64,000 bases of DNA from Prochlorococcus sp. AG-363-O15 (GCA_003278255.1 QCFZ01000001.1:62001-126000), one strand, 5' to 3'. Shown: positions 34,602 through 43,894, numbered from the stretch's first letter. Numbers and translations: made by a program. Notes: generated from the sequence alone by a model not told the origin.

Positions 34602-35270
34602 TGACTTATTATTATTGAACAAATTATAACATTACTCTCCTTAAGAGAATAATGTTTGCAAATCCAAGGACAGAAAGAAATTAAGCCTTAATTACCAAGC
34701 CTTCTTAGGTATTAAGACAATCAAAAAACTGTTTTTATCCTTATCTATTCTCTCTTAAATTAGAAGCGTTAATAATATTGAAGAAAATAAATAAGGTGGC
34801 TTTTAGACTTATTTCATGAAGTCTTGTTTGCTATGAAGAAAATGTGGCCTTTAGCTAAAGTTAATTACTAGAAAAAATTATTTTCTTTTTCTACCATTTC
34901 TTAATTTTTTATACTCCTATTAAGTTTGAAAACATAAGAGAATAATCATGACTCTATTCAATCGGCAAGGCTCTATAAAACTCTTTCAAAATTTGTCAAT
35001 ATCTTTTAAATCCCTACTTCTTTTAATATTTTTTAAGATTCATTTACCCTTCAAGTCTCTAGCGAAAATTAATTATATTTCAATTTAAAACCTCTGCAAA
35101 TCTACAGTTCTCAGGCTATAAGCCTTTTCTTTAAAGGATTTCAGAGAACCTCCTGAAATTACTCGTAAAATTGTTCGTCTCAATAGATTTCAAAGCTATA
35201 AGGGTATAAACCAAATGTAGACAACGTGACGAAAAGCACTTAAGAGTAGTAAAACGAATACATCCTTCTC
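34602..35270. other. Intergenic spacer
   Basis: About 670 AT-rich bases before petJ. A 46-codon frame (34948-35088, MTLFNRQGSI..., hydrophobic middle SLLLLIFFKIHLPF) is the only candidate and is weak. No hairpin terminator recognised. It must contain the petJ promoter. Confidence 0.35.
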
Positions 35271-35600
35271 ATGAAATCGCTTCTGTCAGTCTTAGTTGCT
35301 TTGACCATTACCCTTTTTGCTCCACAATTAGCAATGGCAGATGGTGCAGGGATTTTTTCGGCAAATTGTGCTGCCTGTCATGCAGGTGGAGGTAATCTCG
35401 TCAACCCAGAAAGAACTCTCCAACAAGCTGATCTAAAAAGCTTTTTAGCTAACTACAATTCAGACCATGAAGGTGCAATTGTTACTCAAGTAACTAATGG
35501 TGCTGGCCCAATGCCCTCTTTCAAGGATGTCCTAACACCTTCAGAAATAACCGAAGTGGCTTCTTTTGTTGAATCTATGTCTTCAAAAGGTTGGAGTTAA
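35271..35600 (+). CDS. petJ: Cytochrome c6 (c553)
   Basis: Lumenal soluble electron carrier from cytochrome b6f to PSI. 109 residues: signal peptide ending AMA about residue 23, heme site CAACH (Cys33, Cys36, His37), axial Met81 in GPMPSF, and the C-terminal helix EVASFVESMSSKGW. Complete. Confidence 0.92.
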   Translation: MKSLLSVLVALTITLFAPQLAMADGAGIFSANCAACHAGGGNLVNPERTLQQADLKSFLANYNSDHEGAIVTQVTNGAGPMPSFKDVLTPSEITEVASFVESMSSKGWS

Positions 35601-35733
35601 ATTAATTTACAAAGTTAATCTACTGCTTTAATTAGATATCAAATCAAATAAAGATAGCTTATTTAAGTTTATTCTATGTAATATTTATAAAAGTCCATGC
35701 CAACTTAAGTTGTACTAATTGAAAAGTTGTTTA

Positions 35734-35940
35734 TTACTTTAATGATAGTTGTTCATATGAGCAGTAATGCTGCATTTGGGAATCCAAGGAAGCAAGTAAA
35801 GCATTGATTGAACTAAGTTCTCGTTCTAAACGACTCCTCCTGGCTTGCAAAGTCATAAACCTCCTTTTTATCTCAAGTCTTCGTCTGTCTCTAAATTCAT
35901 CATTTCTGATCTGATCAGTTTCAGAAAAATTTTTTTTCAT
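35734..35940 (-). CDS. Small coiled-coil protein (68 aa)
   Basis: 68 residues from ATG 35940, chosen because AAAGG lies 8 bases upstream. Long charged helix (FRDRRRLEIKRRFMTLQARRSRLERELSSINALLASLD) with leucine heptads, so probably a coiled coil. Function unknown. Confidence 0.55.
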   Translation of the reverse strand: MKKNFSETDQIRNDEFRDRRRLEIKRRFMTLQARRSRLERELSSINALLASLDSQMQHYCSYEQLSLK

Positions 35941-36397
35941 GACCATTACCTTTGAGGGTTTTGAAGAAAGCCCTGATGCCAACTCCCTTGTAATCCTTAG
36001 TCCAATTCTCCAAATCAGTTACACCAGAGCTATATATCTGGTGTAATCAAAATCAACGGCAATGTAAATCCGTCTTTAGGCGGGAGTATTTAAACCCCAG
36101 CTTTTAATCCTAAGTAAATACCCATAGACTCTTATCCACATTAAAGGTCCTAAGAGAAAAAAGTTGTTTGTTGATTTATACTAGTGATATCAGGTGTTCT
36201 CAGAGAGTCTCTATTTTTTAGTGGAACTTTATTCAATAATTCTAAATAAGAATGCAAAAGTAAACTACTAGTTCTTCAAAGAAAAATAAATCTTGCTCTT
36301 AATTTTAAACTTCTAAATATGCTCTAAGATAAATGGCTTAAATGCTAATCAAACCTATACTCAAAATTCAAGGAATCAACTCACTAGAAGATCAAGT
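35941..36397. other. Intergenic spacer
   Basis: Contains one strong hairpin (36019-36046) and otherwise AT-rich sequence. I see no gene. Confidence 0.4.
36019..36046. repeat. 10-bp stem hairpin upstream of 35734 gene
   Basis: TTACACCAGA (36019-36028) pairs with TCTGGTGTAA (36037-36046) around an 8-base loop. No T-run, so not a terminator. It lies about 80 bases upstream of the coiled-coil gene start and could be a 5' UTR element or an operator. Confidence 0.4.
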
Positions 36398-36829
36398 CTA
36401 CCTCCCCATAGGAAAGTTCCTATTAGATTTAGTTGGAACATTTTTAGCTAATTGAACTATATAATCATTAAGTTCTTGCTCAGTAACCCCAATAGATTCG
36501 CCACATCTACTAAATATGTTTTGAGAGAGAGTTGAAGCTATAGATTCTTTTGGGGCTTCCATTATTTCACTAATTACTGGTGAAAAGATTAAACCTCTAG
36601 CCATTTTTTTTGCAGCACTCTCTCCTGCTTTCTCAGGGCTCAGTCCATTATTTATAAAAATGCAAAAGTTTTCTGAAAAAGTCTCACTCACCTTCAATAT
36701 TGATGGAGATATCCCTATTTCCTCAATGGCGATTGATGGCAAAGAAAAAAAAGTTAAAGAGAAAAAGAAGATTATCGAAATCAAAAAAGCTATCGAAAGA
36801 TTGTAGGAATGTTTAAGCATCATCTTCAT
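36398..36829 (-). CDS. Exported hypothetical protein
   Basis: 143 residues: long signal/anchor (LSIAFLISIIFFFSLTFFSLPSIA), then a helical domain with two cysteines (ENFCIFINNGLSPEKAGESAAKKM, IFSRCGESIGVTEQELNDYI). Unrecognised. Confidence 0.6.
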   Translation of the reverse strand: MKMMLKHSYNLSIAFLISIIFFFSLTFFSLPSIAIEEIGISPSILKVSETFSENFCIFINNGLSPEKAGESAAKKMARGLIFSPVISEIMEAPKESIASTLSQNIFSRCGESIGVTEQELNDYIVQLAKNVPTKSNRNFPMGR

Positions 36830-37164
36830 AGCCCTTTGATTGTCCTGAGATTCTAAGCCTAAACTTGAAGATAAAAACTTTGGGATATAAATCTAAAGTA
36901 TAATTTAGATTTATACCTGGCCCATAACAAAAAAGAATTCTTTGCAAAGAAAGAGCTAATTGACCTTCATAGTATAACTTGTCAAGAAAATATTACATTA
37001 AAAGTGATCATAAAGACTGTAACGAGAGTAATATCAACTCTTCGACAACTACGATGATAGCCATGACTTAATAAAATTATTTACTGAAGATTTTACTATT
37101 CTGCTGCTGACCAAAAAAAACACCCCTAACATAAAATTATTAAATCAGACGAGGCCAAATAGGA
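36830..37164. other. Intergenic spacer
   Basis: About 335 AT-rich bases with no gene, hairpin or repeat that I can support. Confidence 0.35.
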
Positions 37165-37560
37165 ATGAAAACACTCAGCTGGAATGAATTTAATTCCTGT
37201 ATCGAGAGCATTACCATTGCATGCAAAAACAAACGGTTTTCTGGTGTATATGGCTTCCCGAGAGGCGGTCTTTGCTTGGCCGTGGCAATGAGTCATTCAT
37301 TGAATATTCCTTTTCTAAAAGAATTGCAAGATGGTTGCCTGGTTGTTGATGATGTTTATGAAACCGGAAAAACTCTTAGAAATCTCCTAGCAGTTAAAGA
37401 TATTACTGCTTTTGTTTGGTATAGCAAAATCACACCTAAGTGGTGGTATGCAGTTGAAGTATGTCACCCTGATGAGTGGCTTGTGTTCCCATGGGAAAAT
37501 ATTGATCGTTCTGAAGCAGATATGAAGGCTTACCAAATGTCAAGGAGTAAATCTAAATGA
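37165..37560 (+). CDS. Phosphoribosyltransferase-family protein
   Basis: 131 residues. The PRPP-binding loop LVVDDVYETGKTLRNL is clear, and GVYGFPRGGLCLAVAMSHSL matches the PPi-loop region. The C-terminal PKWWYAVEVCHPDEWLVFPWE resembles the hood seen in xanthine/hypoxanthine-type salvage enzymes. Its TGA overlaps the deoxyribosyltransferase ATG by four bases, so the two act together, probably in purine or nucleoside salvage. Confidence 0.78.
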   Translation: MKTLSWNEFNSCIESITIACKNKRFSGVYGFPRGGLCLAVAMSHSLNIPFLKELQDGCLVVDDVYETGKTLRNLLAVKDITAFVWYSKITPKWWYAVEVCHPDEWLVFPWENIDRSEADMKAYQMSRSKSK

Positions 37561-38021
37561 AAAAAAAAACAATCTACTTGGCTTCCCCTTATGGATTCTC
37601 CAAACAATGGAAGGCAAGACTTCTCCCTGACTTTTTATCTACTCTTGAAGAGTTAGGGGCTGAAGTATGGGAGCCTTTCCAACGAAACAGTCAAGTTGAT
37701 TGCTCTCTGCCAGGATGGGCCTACAAAATAGCTACGTCTGACCTTCAAGATGTCAAAAATGCAAATGCCATCTTTGCTATCGTAAATGGAACTCCACCTG
37801 ATGAAGGGGTAATGGTGGAACTTGGGGCAGCAATTGCTTTAAACAAGCCAACTTTTTTATTTCGTGATGACTTCAGGAAATGCACAGACTCAGAAGACTA
37901 TCCACTTAATCTGATGCTATTTGCAGGCATGCCAAACTTGCATTGGGAGGATTACTTTTATACATCTATTGAGGAAATTAAGAATCCAGACAAAGCATTG
38001 ATTAGATGGATAAATAGTTAA
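37557..38021 (+). CDS. Nucleoside 2-deoxyribosyltransferase
   Basis: 154 residues of the NDT family, which exchange bases between 2'-deoxyribonucleosides. Visible: KTIYLASPYGFSKQWK (start motif LASPY), DLQDVKNANAIFAIVNGTPPDEGVMVELGAA (nucleophile Glu in VELG) and LNLMLFAGM. Translationally coupled to the upstream phosphoribosyltransferase. Confidence 0.85.
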   Translation: MKKKTIYLASPYGFSKQWKARLLPDFLSTLEELGAEVWEPFQRNSQVDCSLPGWAYKIATSDLQDVKNANAIFAIVNGTPPDEGVMVELGAAIALNKPTFLFRDDFRKCTDSEDYPLNLMLFAGMPNLHWEDYFYTSIEEIKNPDKALIRWINS

Positions 38022-38180
38022 CTTTATAAACTCTTTTCGTTGTATAAAACTCATCAAAAAAAATAAAACATGCCTTTAAAAAAAGCCGAATTCTTTCAAA
38101 TTTTTTCAAACATCTCATTATAACCCGATATTCAAAACCATCTCTCAAGCTAACTATTAGATAAAAGTAGATCAGAAAAC

Positions 38181-38681
38181 CTACTGAATACTAGCCCAAC
38201 GAGCGGCAATATCATCACCAGTTGATTTATCACAAGTACTTCCCTGACCTTTGGCAATAACGCAAATATTTGAGACCGCAGTCTCAACCGTTGAAAGCCC
38301 TCCAGGCGCAAGGCCATCAGGATACAATGGGGAAGTATTTATAGGAACGCCGGAAGCACGACTGATACGTCTGAGTGTCTTATTAATTGGGAGAGATTCC
38401 GTAAACAAAACACGACTACCAGAGTTTTGAACTTCAGACACAATTTTGCCAAGACTAGAAGGACGAAGAGTTCCACCAGTAGCGAAAGAATCAATCAAGG
38501 GAAGTTCACGTAGATTGAATCTTTCAGTCAAGTGACTAAAAGCACGATGTTGAGTTACCAGTACTCGATTTTCACTTGGTATCGATCTCAATTGAGAGGA
38601 AATCCAATTACTTAGCTCCTTGAGAACTGACTTAGCTTTGGACGTACGTGAATTAAGAGCTTGTATTAAGGAGAAATTTTT
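38181..38681 (-). pseudogene. znuA: znuA remnant: zinc ABC transporter substrate-binding protein, N-terminus lost
   Basis: The frame is open from a stop at 38682-38684 to 38181 and contains only the second half of ZnuA: KSVLKELSNWISSQLR, LVTQHRAFSHL (metal-binding His), LIDSFATGGTLRPSSL, VLFTESLPINKTL and a CDKSTGDD tail. About 167 codons remain of a usual 290-320; signal peptide, first metal ligands and promoter are missing. The first in-frame NTG is a TTG at 38591. The 5' boundary meets the znuC remnant within 12 bases. Confidence 0.82.
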
Positions 38682-39194
38682 TTAGGCAATATCCCTTTAA
38701 AAAATATTCGACATCAAGTTGCCTTAATGCCTCAAAGAAGCTCCCTCAATTGGAACTTCCCTATCACTGTTGAAGAGTTAGTAGCATTGGGCCAAGTGAA
38801 TATTGTTAATAAATCATGTTGTGATATTCAAGCTTCCCTTCAAAGGGTGGGGATAGCTGATTTAGCCAACAAACGACTGGATGCATTGTCTGGAGGACAG
38901 CAACAAAGAGCATTACTTGCAAAAACCTTGGTCCAAAAAGCATCTGTTTTCCTTTTAGATGAACCCTGTGCATCTCTTGACCCACCATCCAGTGCTCAAT
39001 TTCTAAGGATTGTTCGTCAGCTGGCTGAAAGTGGCTTAACCATAGTGGTAAGTAGTCATGACTGGGGAAAAGCCTTAAATGCTTACGACAAAGTGATCAC
39101 CCTTGACCAAACAGTTTTGGCCTTTGGAACTCCAGATGAAGTTCGGAGCAAGCTTGAAACAATTAATAGCATGGGTAATCACTGTTGTGGCTAA
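38670..39194 (+). pseudogene. znuC: znuC remnant: zinc ABC transporter ATPase lacking Walker A
   Basis: The frame opens after TAA 38667 with GEIFLGNIPLKNIRHQV and runs on as MPQRSSLNWNFPITVEELVALG (Q-loop), LSGGQQQRALLAKTL (signature), VFLLDEPCASLD (Walker B) and VVSSHDW (switch His). About 60 N-terminal residues with the Walker A P-loop are absent, so the product cannot bind ATP normally. The first ATG is 38727. The break coincides with that of znuA on the other strand. Confidence 0.85.
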
Positions 39195-39207
39195 TAACTA
39201 TTCAGGT

Positions 39208-39633
39208 TTAAGTAACTTTCTGACGCTGATGACAATTTTTACAGAGACCAAAAAATTCAAGGGTGTGAAACAACAACTCAAAGTTATTGGTCTGCTCCAC
39301 AGGCAATTCAATATTTTTTATTGGGCAAGACTTCAAAACAAACGTTTCACCGCAATCAACACAAGTCAAATGATGAAGATCCCTATTCAGAGGGCTATAA
39401 AGTGCCTCACCCTTTGGAAGGTTTCGACATCGCACCAATCCTTTCTGCTGAAGAGTACGAAGATTTCGATAAACCGTGGTCAATCCCATATTGAAGGAAC
39501 CGTCGATCAATTTGCGATGAAGTTCTTGACCGCTCATCTCATCAACACAATTGTTCAACTCTTCCAATATCTGTTGTTGGCGATTAGTAAGATCAGTGCT
39601 TTTTTCAACCATGCTCTGGCATTCGAAGCTCAT
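39208..39633 (-). CDS. zur: Zinc-responsive Fur-family repressor
   Basis: 141 residues of the Fur/Zur family: winged helix with TNRQQQILEELNN, MSGQELHRKLID and GLTTVYRNLRTLQQKGLV; metal sites HHLTCVDCGETF (CxxC) and LCKNCH (second CxxC structural zinc). Its place between znuC and znuB argues for Zur over Fur. An alternative start is ATG 39612. It is divergent from znuB. Confidence 0.9.
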   Translation of the reverse strand: MSFECQSMVEKSTDLTNRQQQILEELNNCVDEMSGQELHRKLIDGSFNMGLTTVYRNLRTLQQKGLVRCRNLPKGEALYSPLNRDLHHLTCVDCGETFVLKSCPIKNIELPVEQTNNFELLFHTLEFFGLCKNCHQRQKVT

Positions 39634-39665
39634 ACTTCATACCTCAACATTAGTCTTTTAGTACC

Positions 39666-40448
39666 TTGATAGAAACGTTTCTTGCCAATTGGTGGACCTT
39701 ACCATGTGTGATGGCAATCTTAATAGGCATAATTTGTCCTGCAACTGGTGCTGTCTTAATTACGCATCGTCGCCTTCTGCAAGCTAATTTGATATCTCAT
39801 TCAGTAGTTCCTGGAATAGTCTTAGCACTTGCTATCGGAGTTGATCCTTCAATAGGTGGAGTTCTTAGTGGATTAATCGGGGCAATTGTTGCAGAACAAC
39901 TCGCGTCTAAAAGAAATGGAGAACAGGATGCAATTATTAATACAGTTCTTGCTGGCACACTTGGATTCGGGGTTTTATTACTTCCTCTTTTAGAAATGAG
40001 AGTGGACCTTGAATCTATTTTGTTTGGTGATCTTCTTGCTGTAGGATCAGCTGATCTAATTAGAACATTGATTTCAGGTACTTCATTATTAATACTATTA
40101 AAAACCTCCTATCAGAAATTAGTTTATCTAGGTTTAGATCCTGAAGGTGCAGCTGCGAGTGGATTAAATATTAGTTCCTTACGACTATTACTTGGTTTTG
40201 TAACTGCCATGGTTGTTGTGAGTTCAATGGCTGCTGTTGGAGTCATCTTGGTTATAGGTTTACTTTCAGCGCCAGCCCTCTTTGGTTTATATCAAGCACC
40301 TAGTTTGCATTCTGCAATAGTAAGGTCAGCTGGATTTGGAATTATTTTTTCTTTTACTGGGTTTTTGCTCTCCATTATTTTCAATCTTTCACCCGGTCCA
40401 CTAATAGGTTTTCTTTGCTTATGTTCTTTACCCTTTACAAGAGAATGA
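39666..40448 (+). CDS. znuB: Zinc ABC transporter permease ZnuB
   Basis: 260 residues, TTG start. Eight to nine hydrophobic segments of the ABC-3 permease family: LPCVMAILIGIICPATGAVLITHRRL, AVLITH/LISHSVVPGIVLA, ILFGDLLAVGSADL and GVILVIGLLSAPAL. The gene is intact even though its ATPase and binding-protein partners upstream are broken. Substrate zinc is inferred from zur. Confidence 0.9.
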   Translation: MIETFLANWWTLPCVMAILIGIICPATGAVLITHRRLLQANLISHSVVPGIVLALAIGVDPSIGGVLSGLIGAIVAEQLASKRNGEQDAIINTVLAGTLGFGVLLLPLLEMRVDLESILFGDLLAVGSADLIRTLISGTSLLILLKTSYQKLVYLGLDPEGAAASGLNISSLRLLLGFVTAMVVVSSMAAVGVILVIGLLSAPALFGLYQAPSLHSAIVRSAGFGIIFSFTGFLLSIIFNLSPGPLIGFLCLCSLPFTRE

Positions 40449-40474
40449 CTGCCTAATAGAATTATCACTAATTA

Positions 40475-40978
40475 ATGACAAATCTAAAGGAAACTCTGCA
40501 ATTTCTAGGCAAAACTTGTTATGAAGATAAAAGGTGTCCATTGCAAACTATGCTGACAGAAACAATTTGTGTTCAAACCAGCTCTTCAATCTCTTTCCAT
40601 TCAATCACTGAACGAATTCAAAGTTTGATAGACACTTCTCAACAACTAGAAGGAGTTGTTTGCGCTTCTGGAAAGCACACAACAACAGCTTTAATCATTA
40701 ATGAGATGGAAGAGAGGTTGTTAATTGATTTAAAGAAATGGTTAGAAGAATTAGCTCCACCACTTCAAGGTTACAAACATGATGACTTACATCTTCGGGA
40801 AAATATTACAGAAGACGAGCCTAAGAATGCCCACTCACACATGCAAGCACTGCTTCTTGGTAATTCGATTAGCATTCCATTTAAAGGTGGGGTGCTTCAA
40901 CTAGGTAAATATCAAGATGCTATTCTTGTTGAACTAGATGGACCAAGAGAAAGAGATGTTGTAATAAGTATCCAGTAA
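40475..40978 (+). CDS. YjbQ-family (UPF0047) protein
   Basis: 167 residues with the family signature: KHTTTALIINEMEERLLIDLKKWL, YKHDDLHLRENI, NAHSHMQALLLGNSISIPF and ILVELDGPRERDV. These proteins have a secondary thiamine-phosphate synthase activity; the native role is unclear. About 25 extra N-terminal residues compared with the usual 140. Confidence 0.85.
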   Translation: MTNLKETLQFLGKTCYEDKRCPLQTMLTETICVQTSSSISFHSITERIQSLIDTSQQLEGVVCASGKHTTTALIINEMEERLLIDLKKWLEELAPPLQGYKHDDLHLRENITEDEPKNAHSHMQALLLGNSISIPFKGGVLQLGKYQDAILVELDGPRERDVVISIQ

Positions 40979-40988
40979 TATTAATTGC

Positions 40989-41210
40989 ATGCCTTTACAA
41001 CATCCGTTATTTCATAGAACAATTCAGGCTTTATTTATTGATGTACAAGAAGCAGGTTATGAGTACCCAACTCTTGAAAATATTAACGCGTTTAGAGATG
41101 AGCTCCTCCAAGAACTAGAAGAAGGAATACTTCCAATCATCGAACGATGCTGCTATCAGAACCCTTCACTCAAAAGGAATGTGGAAGATTCAAACATTCC
41201 TCTTTGCTAG
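40989..41210 (+). CDS. Small hypothetical protein (73 aa)
   Basis: 73 residues, soluble and helical (HRTIQALFIDVQEAGYEYPTL, AFRDELLQELEEGILPIIERC). It starts 10 bases after the YjbQ gene and is likely co-transcribed. Unrecognised. Confidence 0.55.
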   Translation: MPLQHPLFHRTIQALFIDVQEAGYEYPTLENINAFRDELLQELEEGILPIIERCCYQNPSLKRNVEDSNIPLC

Positions 41211-41262
41211 AAAAATCAATATCCCCAATCAGCAGATACACTATCTACAAAGAGTTAAATCT

Positions 41263-41619
41263 CTATTGGAATGACCAATTAGTAATATTTGTAGTTCGCA
41301 TAATATGACCAGCTGACTCAATCATTTCTTTATTATCTAAGAGAAGTTTTTCCACAGAACCTGGTTTGGACTGATGAATTACAACGACTCTGCTGGGGTC
41401 GTTAATGTCTACCCCTCTAAATATTGGGTTGATTTGATTCGACTTATGTATTTTATCCGAATCTTTACTATCAAACCCAGCAGCCCACTGATCAAATGGG
41501 ACTTCAATATTGAATGTCGTTATAGAAACAGGCTTAGAAACTACGCCCTTTGGTAGTTGAATGCCAACCAATACGCCAATAGCAGCACTGCCTACAGCAA
41601 AAAGTACAGTGATTTTCAT
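41263..41619 (-). CDS. DUF3764-like protein with N-terminal anchor
   Basis: 118 residues from ATG 41619 (TTG 41643 also open). Signal or anchor (VLFAVGSAAIGVLVGIQLPKG), then a domain ITTFNIEVPFDQWAAGFDS, INPIFRGVDINDPSRVVVIHQ, which resembles DUF3764 small cyanobacterial proteins as I recall them. Exported version. Function unknown. Confidence 0.55.
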   Translation of the reverse strand: MKITVLFAVGSAAIGVLVGIQLPKGVVSKPVSITTFNIEVPFDQWAAGFDSKDSDKIHKSNQINPIFRGVDINDPSRVVVIHQSKPGSVEKLLLDNKEMIESAGHIMRTTNITNWSFQ

Positions 41620-41822
41620 GGAAAGTGTTTTCCCTCTAAACAAAATAAATCATATTCAGTTTTGAACATCACACTCAAAATAGTTTGATTACAACAAAAA
41701 AGAAGTTCATAAACCAATGTCTATTCTTAATCAAATCTTATTGAAAGAAAGACACACAACTTTTAGACCCTTAAATATATTGGGATCTTTGCAAGAAATA
41801 ACTACTTAATCCAAATTTTTAT

Positions 41823-42932
41823 CTACTTATTAACAGCCGCAATTGTCGTTAGATTTTGAGATTTTGAATCCCAAAGTATGTAACTAAAGCAAGAAGGAAT
41901 ATCAGTAATCTTTAGAGTCATCGACTCTTTTAAAAGATGTTGATTACGAACATGACAACTACGCAAATTGTAGTTAGGTATGCGATCACATAAATGATGA
42001 ATACTATGAAAGGAAATATCTGCAAGAAACCAACTTAACCATCCAGGAAGATGAAGATTGCTACTTCCTTCAACAGCTCCAAGCAATAAGCTCCAGTCAT
42101 CAGTGCATTTAGCATAGGATCCTTTAAAGTTATGCTGGACAAAGAAAATACAAATAAATATTGCCGCTGAAATTGTCATCACAATTGAATAACAGCTCAA
42201 AAACAAACCAGCCCCAAGCCATCTACTCATTAGGAACCAACCAATTAATACAAATACATTATTTGCAATTAAATCTATAACCTCAGCAGAAGTATTACCA
42301 TAGCCTGATTGATTTGATTTGAAGCGTCTTATGAAATCAAACCTAGCGTCAACATTTTTATTAGAAATCCAATCTGAAAAATCATCTACGATGGAGCCAA
42401 TAAAGGAACCTATTGCATCAACTAAAGCCAATCTCGGTTTGATAACTAAATAATAAAAACCACCTGGAAATAGCATTATCCAATGTCGACTTATCTTATA
42501 AAAGTATTGATTTTCCTTAGAAAGAGCTTGAAAATCCTCCACAGTCAGGACGTCTATAGGGCCTCGATATATCTCCCAGTTTCCATTGTGCTGATGATGA
42601 AAAGCATGATCACGAGACCAAGGGTGCTGAGGTATTGCATTAAGGACCCCCAACAAAAAGCCGATTGAACGATTAAGACCTCGTGACTTAAATAATGAAT
42701 TATGCCCACAATCATGCATTAAAGAGAAGGCACGCGTTGAGAACAGTGCTAATAAAAAAAGAACAGGTGCAAAAGCAATGACCTTTATCGGGAAATTCAA
42801 AGTAGTTTGATCAATCTTTGCAACTAGCATCCAAAGCAATCCCACAGGAACAAATGTTATAAGCAGCTGCCAACTTGCTTTTGAATTACTTTTACGCAGA
42901 TAAGGCGCAATCAAAAAATCAGTTCTTTTCAT
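41823..42932 (-). CDS. Membrane fatty acid desaturase
   Basis: 369 residues with the three His boxes of membrane desaturases: HDCGH (first), HAFHHQHNG (second) and FHSIHHL (third), set among four or more hydrophobic segments. The diiron enzyme inserts a double bond into an acyl chain; regiospecificity (delta-9, -12 or -15) cannot be read here, but the boxes resemble the DesA/DesB type more than delta-9. Thylakoid or inner membrane. Confidence 0.85.
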   Translation of the reverse strand: MKRTDFLIAPYLRKSNSKASWQLLITFVPVGLLWMLVAKIDQTTLNFPIKVIAFAPVLFLLALFSTRAFSLMHDCGHNSLFKSRGLNRSIGFLLGVLNAIPQHPWSRDHAFHHQHNGNWEIYRGPIDVLTVEDFQALSKENQYFYKISRHWIMLFPGGFYYLVIKPRLALVDAIGSFIGSIVDDFSDWISNKNVDARFDFIRRFKSNQSGYGNTSAEVIDLIANNVFVLIGWFLMSRWLGAGLFLSCYSIVMTISAAIFICIFFVQHNFKGSYAKCTDDWSLLLGAVEGSSNLHLPGWLSWFLADISFHSIHHLCDRIPNYNLRSCHVRNQHLLKESMTLKITDIPSCFSYILWDSKSQNLTTIAAVNK

Positions 42933-43295
42933 TCTTTAAGTCTGATTAAGCATCTGCCATTCTGCAATACCTAAAAAGGCCTATTCAACCAAGTAATCCC
43001 CAAACACCACTCATAAAGGTACAATATATATGATCACATTTTCCGGCCTACTTGATTGCACTAGGTTTAAACACCTTGTTAATCAGAATCCATTGCTATT
43101 CATTAGATAAATTACAGCCCAATAAAAAGGTTCCTTTCCTTATACTCAGTTTCTTTTCTATAACTATGATCTTATTGAAATCTCTTTGAATTCACTTTAA
43201 CTTCCTGAGCCATTAATCCATCAAATAACAATCCAGGCTCAGAGGAATCAAAACAACGTCCACTTACTCCATAAAAAGAACTTAGTTTGCAAGCC
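42933..43295. other. Intergenic spacer
   Basis: About 360 bases with no gene that I can support. A 90-codon frame on the minus strand across 43172-43444 is the complement of the real small gene at 43296. Confidence 0.4.
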
Positions 43296-43430
43296 ATGGC
43301 AAGAGTAAAATTAAATCCTGAAACTGAAGAAGTTGGAAAAAACTTCAAGATCATTGCAATCTCTCTAACATTTATCCTGAATACAATTGTTCTTACCTGG
43401 TTCTTCTTCTTCTCAGGACTAACTAAATAA
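43296..43430 (+). CDS. Small membrane protein (44 aa)
   Basis: 44 residues: polar N-terminus (MARVKLNPETEEVGKNFK), one helix (IIAISLTFILNTIVLTWFFFF) and a short SGLTK tail. The design and composition suit a real small membrane protein and contrast with the less protein-like minus-strand frame. Unrecognised. Confidence 0.6.
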   Translation: MARVKLNPETEEVGKNFKIIAISLTFILNTIVLTWFFFFSGLTK

Positions 43431-43554
43431 TTAATATTGATCATTCCTAATAGGAAAAATTAATTAAAAGGCCATTTAACTAGTTCTTTCAATGTTTCTT
43501 TTCAGAATAGAGAAATGCGAAATCCTTTATTGATTCATTTAGATCCTTCTATTT

Positions 43555-43677
43555 CTAGTCTTCATCAGAATCTACTTCTCTAAGTCTAATTTTTAATCCA
43601 ATATAAATAATAAGATATCCCAATAGAGGGGTATATAACTGCCAATGATTGAGATTATTAGATTCTAAAAATTCCAT
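43555..43677 (-). CDS. Tiny membrane protein (40 aa)
   Basis: 40 residues: WQLYTPLLGYLIIYIGLKI helix and an acidic tail (REVDSDED). Starts 1 base after the stop of the 43679 gene, hence the second gene of a pair. Unrecognised. Confidence 0.55.
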   Translation of the reverse strand: MEFLESNNLNHWQLYTPLLGYLIIYIGLKIRLREVDSDED

Positions 43678-43678
43678 T

Positions 43679-43894
43679 TTAGAAATGAGGATTCCCTCTT
43701 TTGAACTTCCTTGCTTGGGCATGGCAGCTATCAGGTGACCAGCGATTTCTGATTGCTTCCATTAGGTCGTAAATAAACTCATCTGGACAATTGAGTTCCT
43801 CTTGTAATTCATTCAATTCATCAATAAAGAACTCCGAAACACGAGATATAACTCCGATATTTTGATCTTCAGTTGGTTTCCACTTCTCCCTCAT
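43679..43894 (-). CDS. Small soluble protein (71 aa)
   Basis: 71 residues, acidic and helical (SEFFIDELNELQEELNCPDEFIYDLMEAIRNRW) with a basic C-terminus. The leading gene of a two-gene unit with 43555. Function unknown. Confidence 0.6.
   Translation of the reverse strand: MREKWKPTEDQNIGVISRVSEFFIDELNELQEELNCPDEFIYDLMEAIRNRWSPDSCHAQARKFKRGNPHF

Noticed and set aside
34948-35088. 46-codon frame with a hydrophobic centre before petJ
   Set aside because: No ribosome site and an AT-rich composition that readily creates such frames.
43172-43444. 90-codon minus-strand frame
   Set aside because: It is complementary to the more convincing 44-residue membrane protein at 43296-43430, and its own translation has no recognisable organisation.
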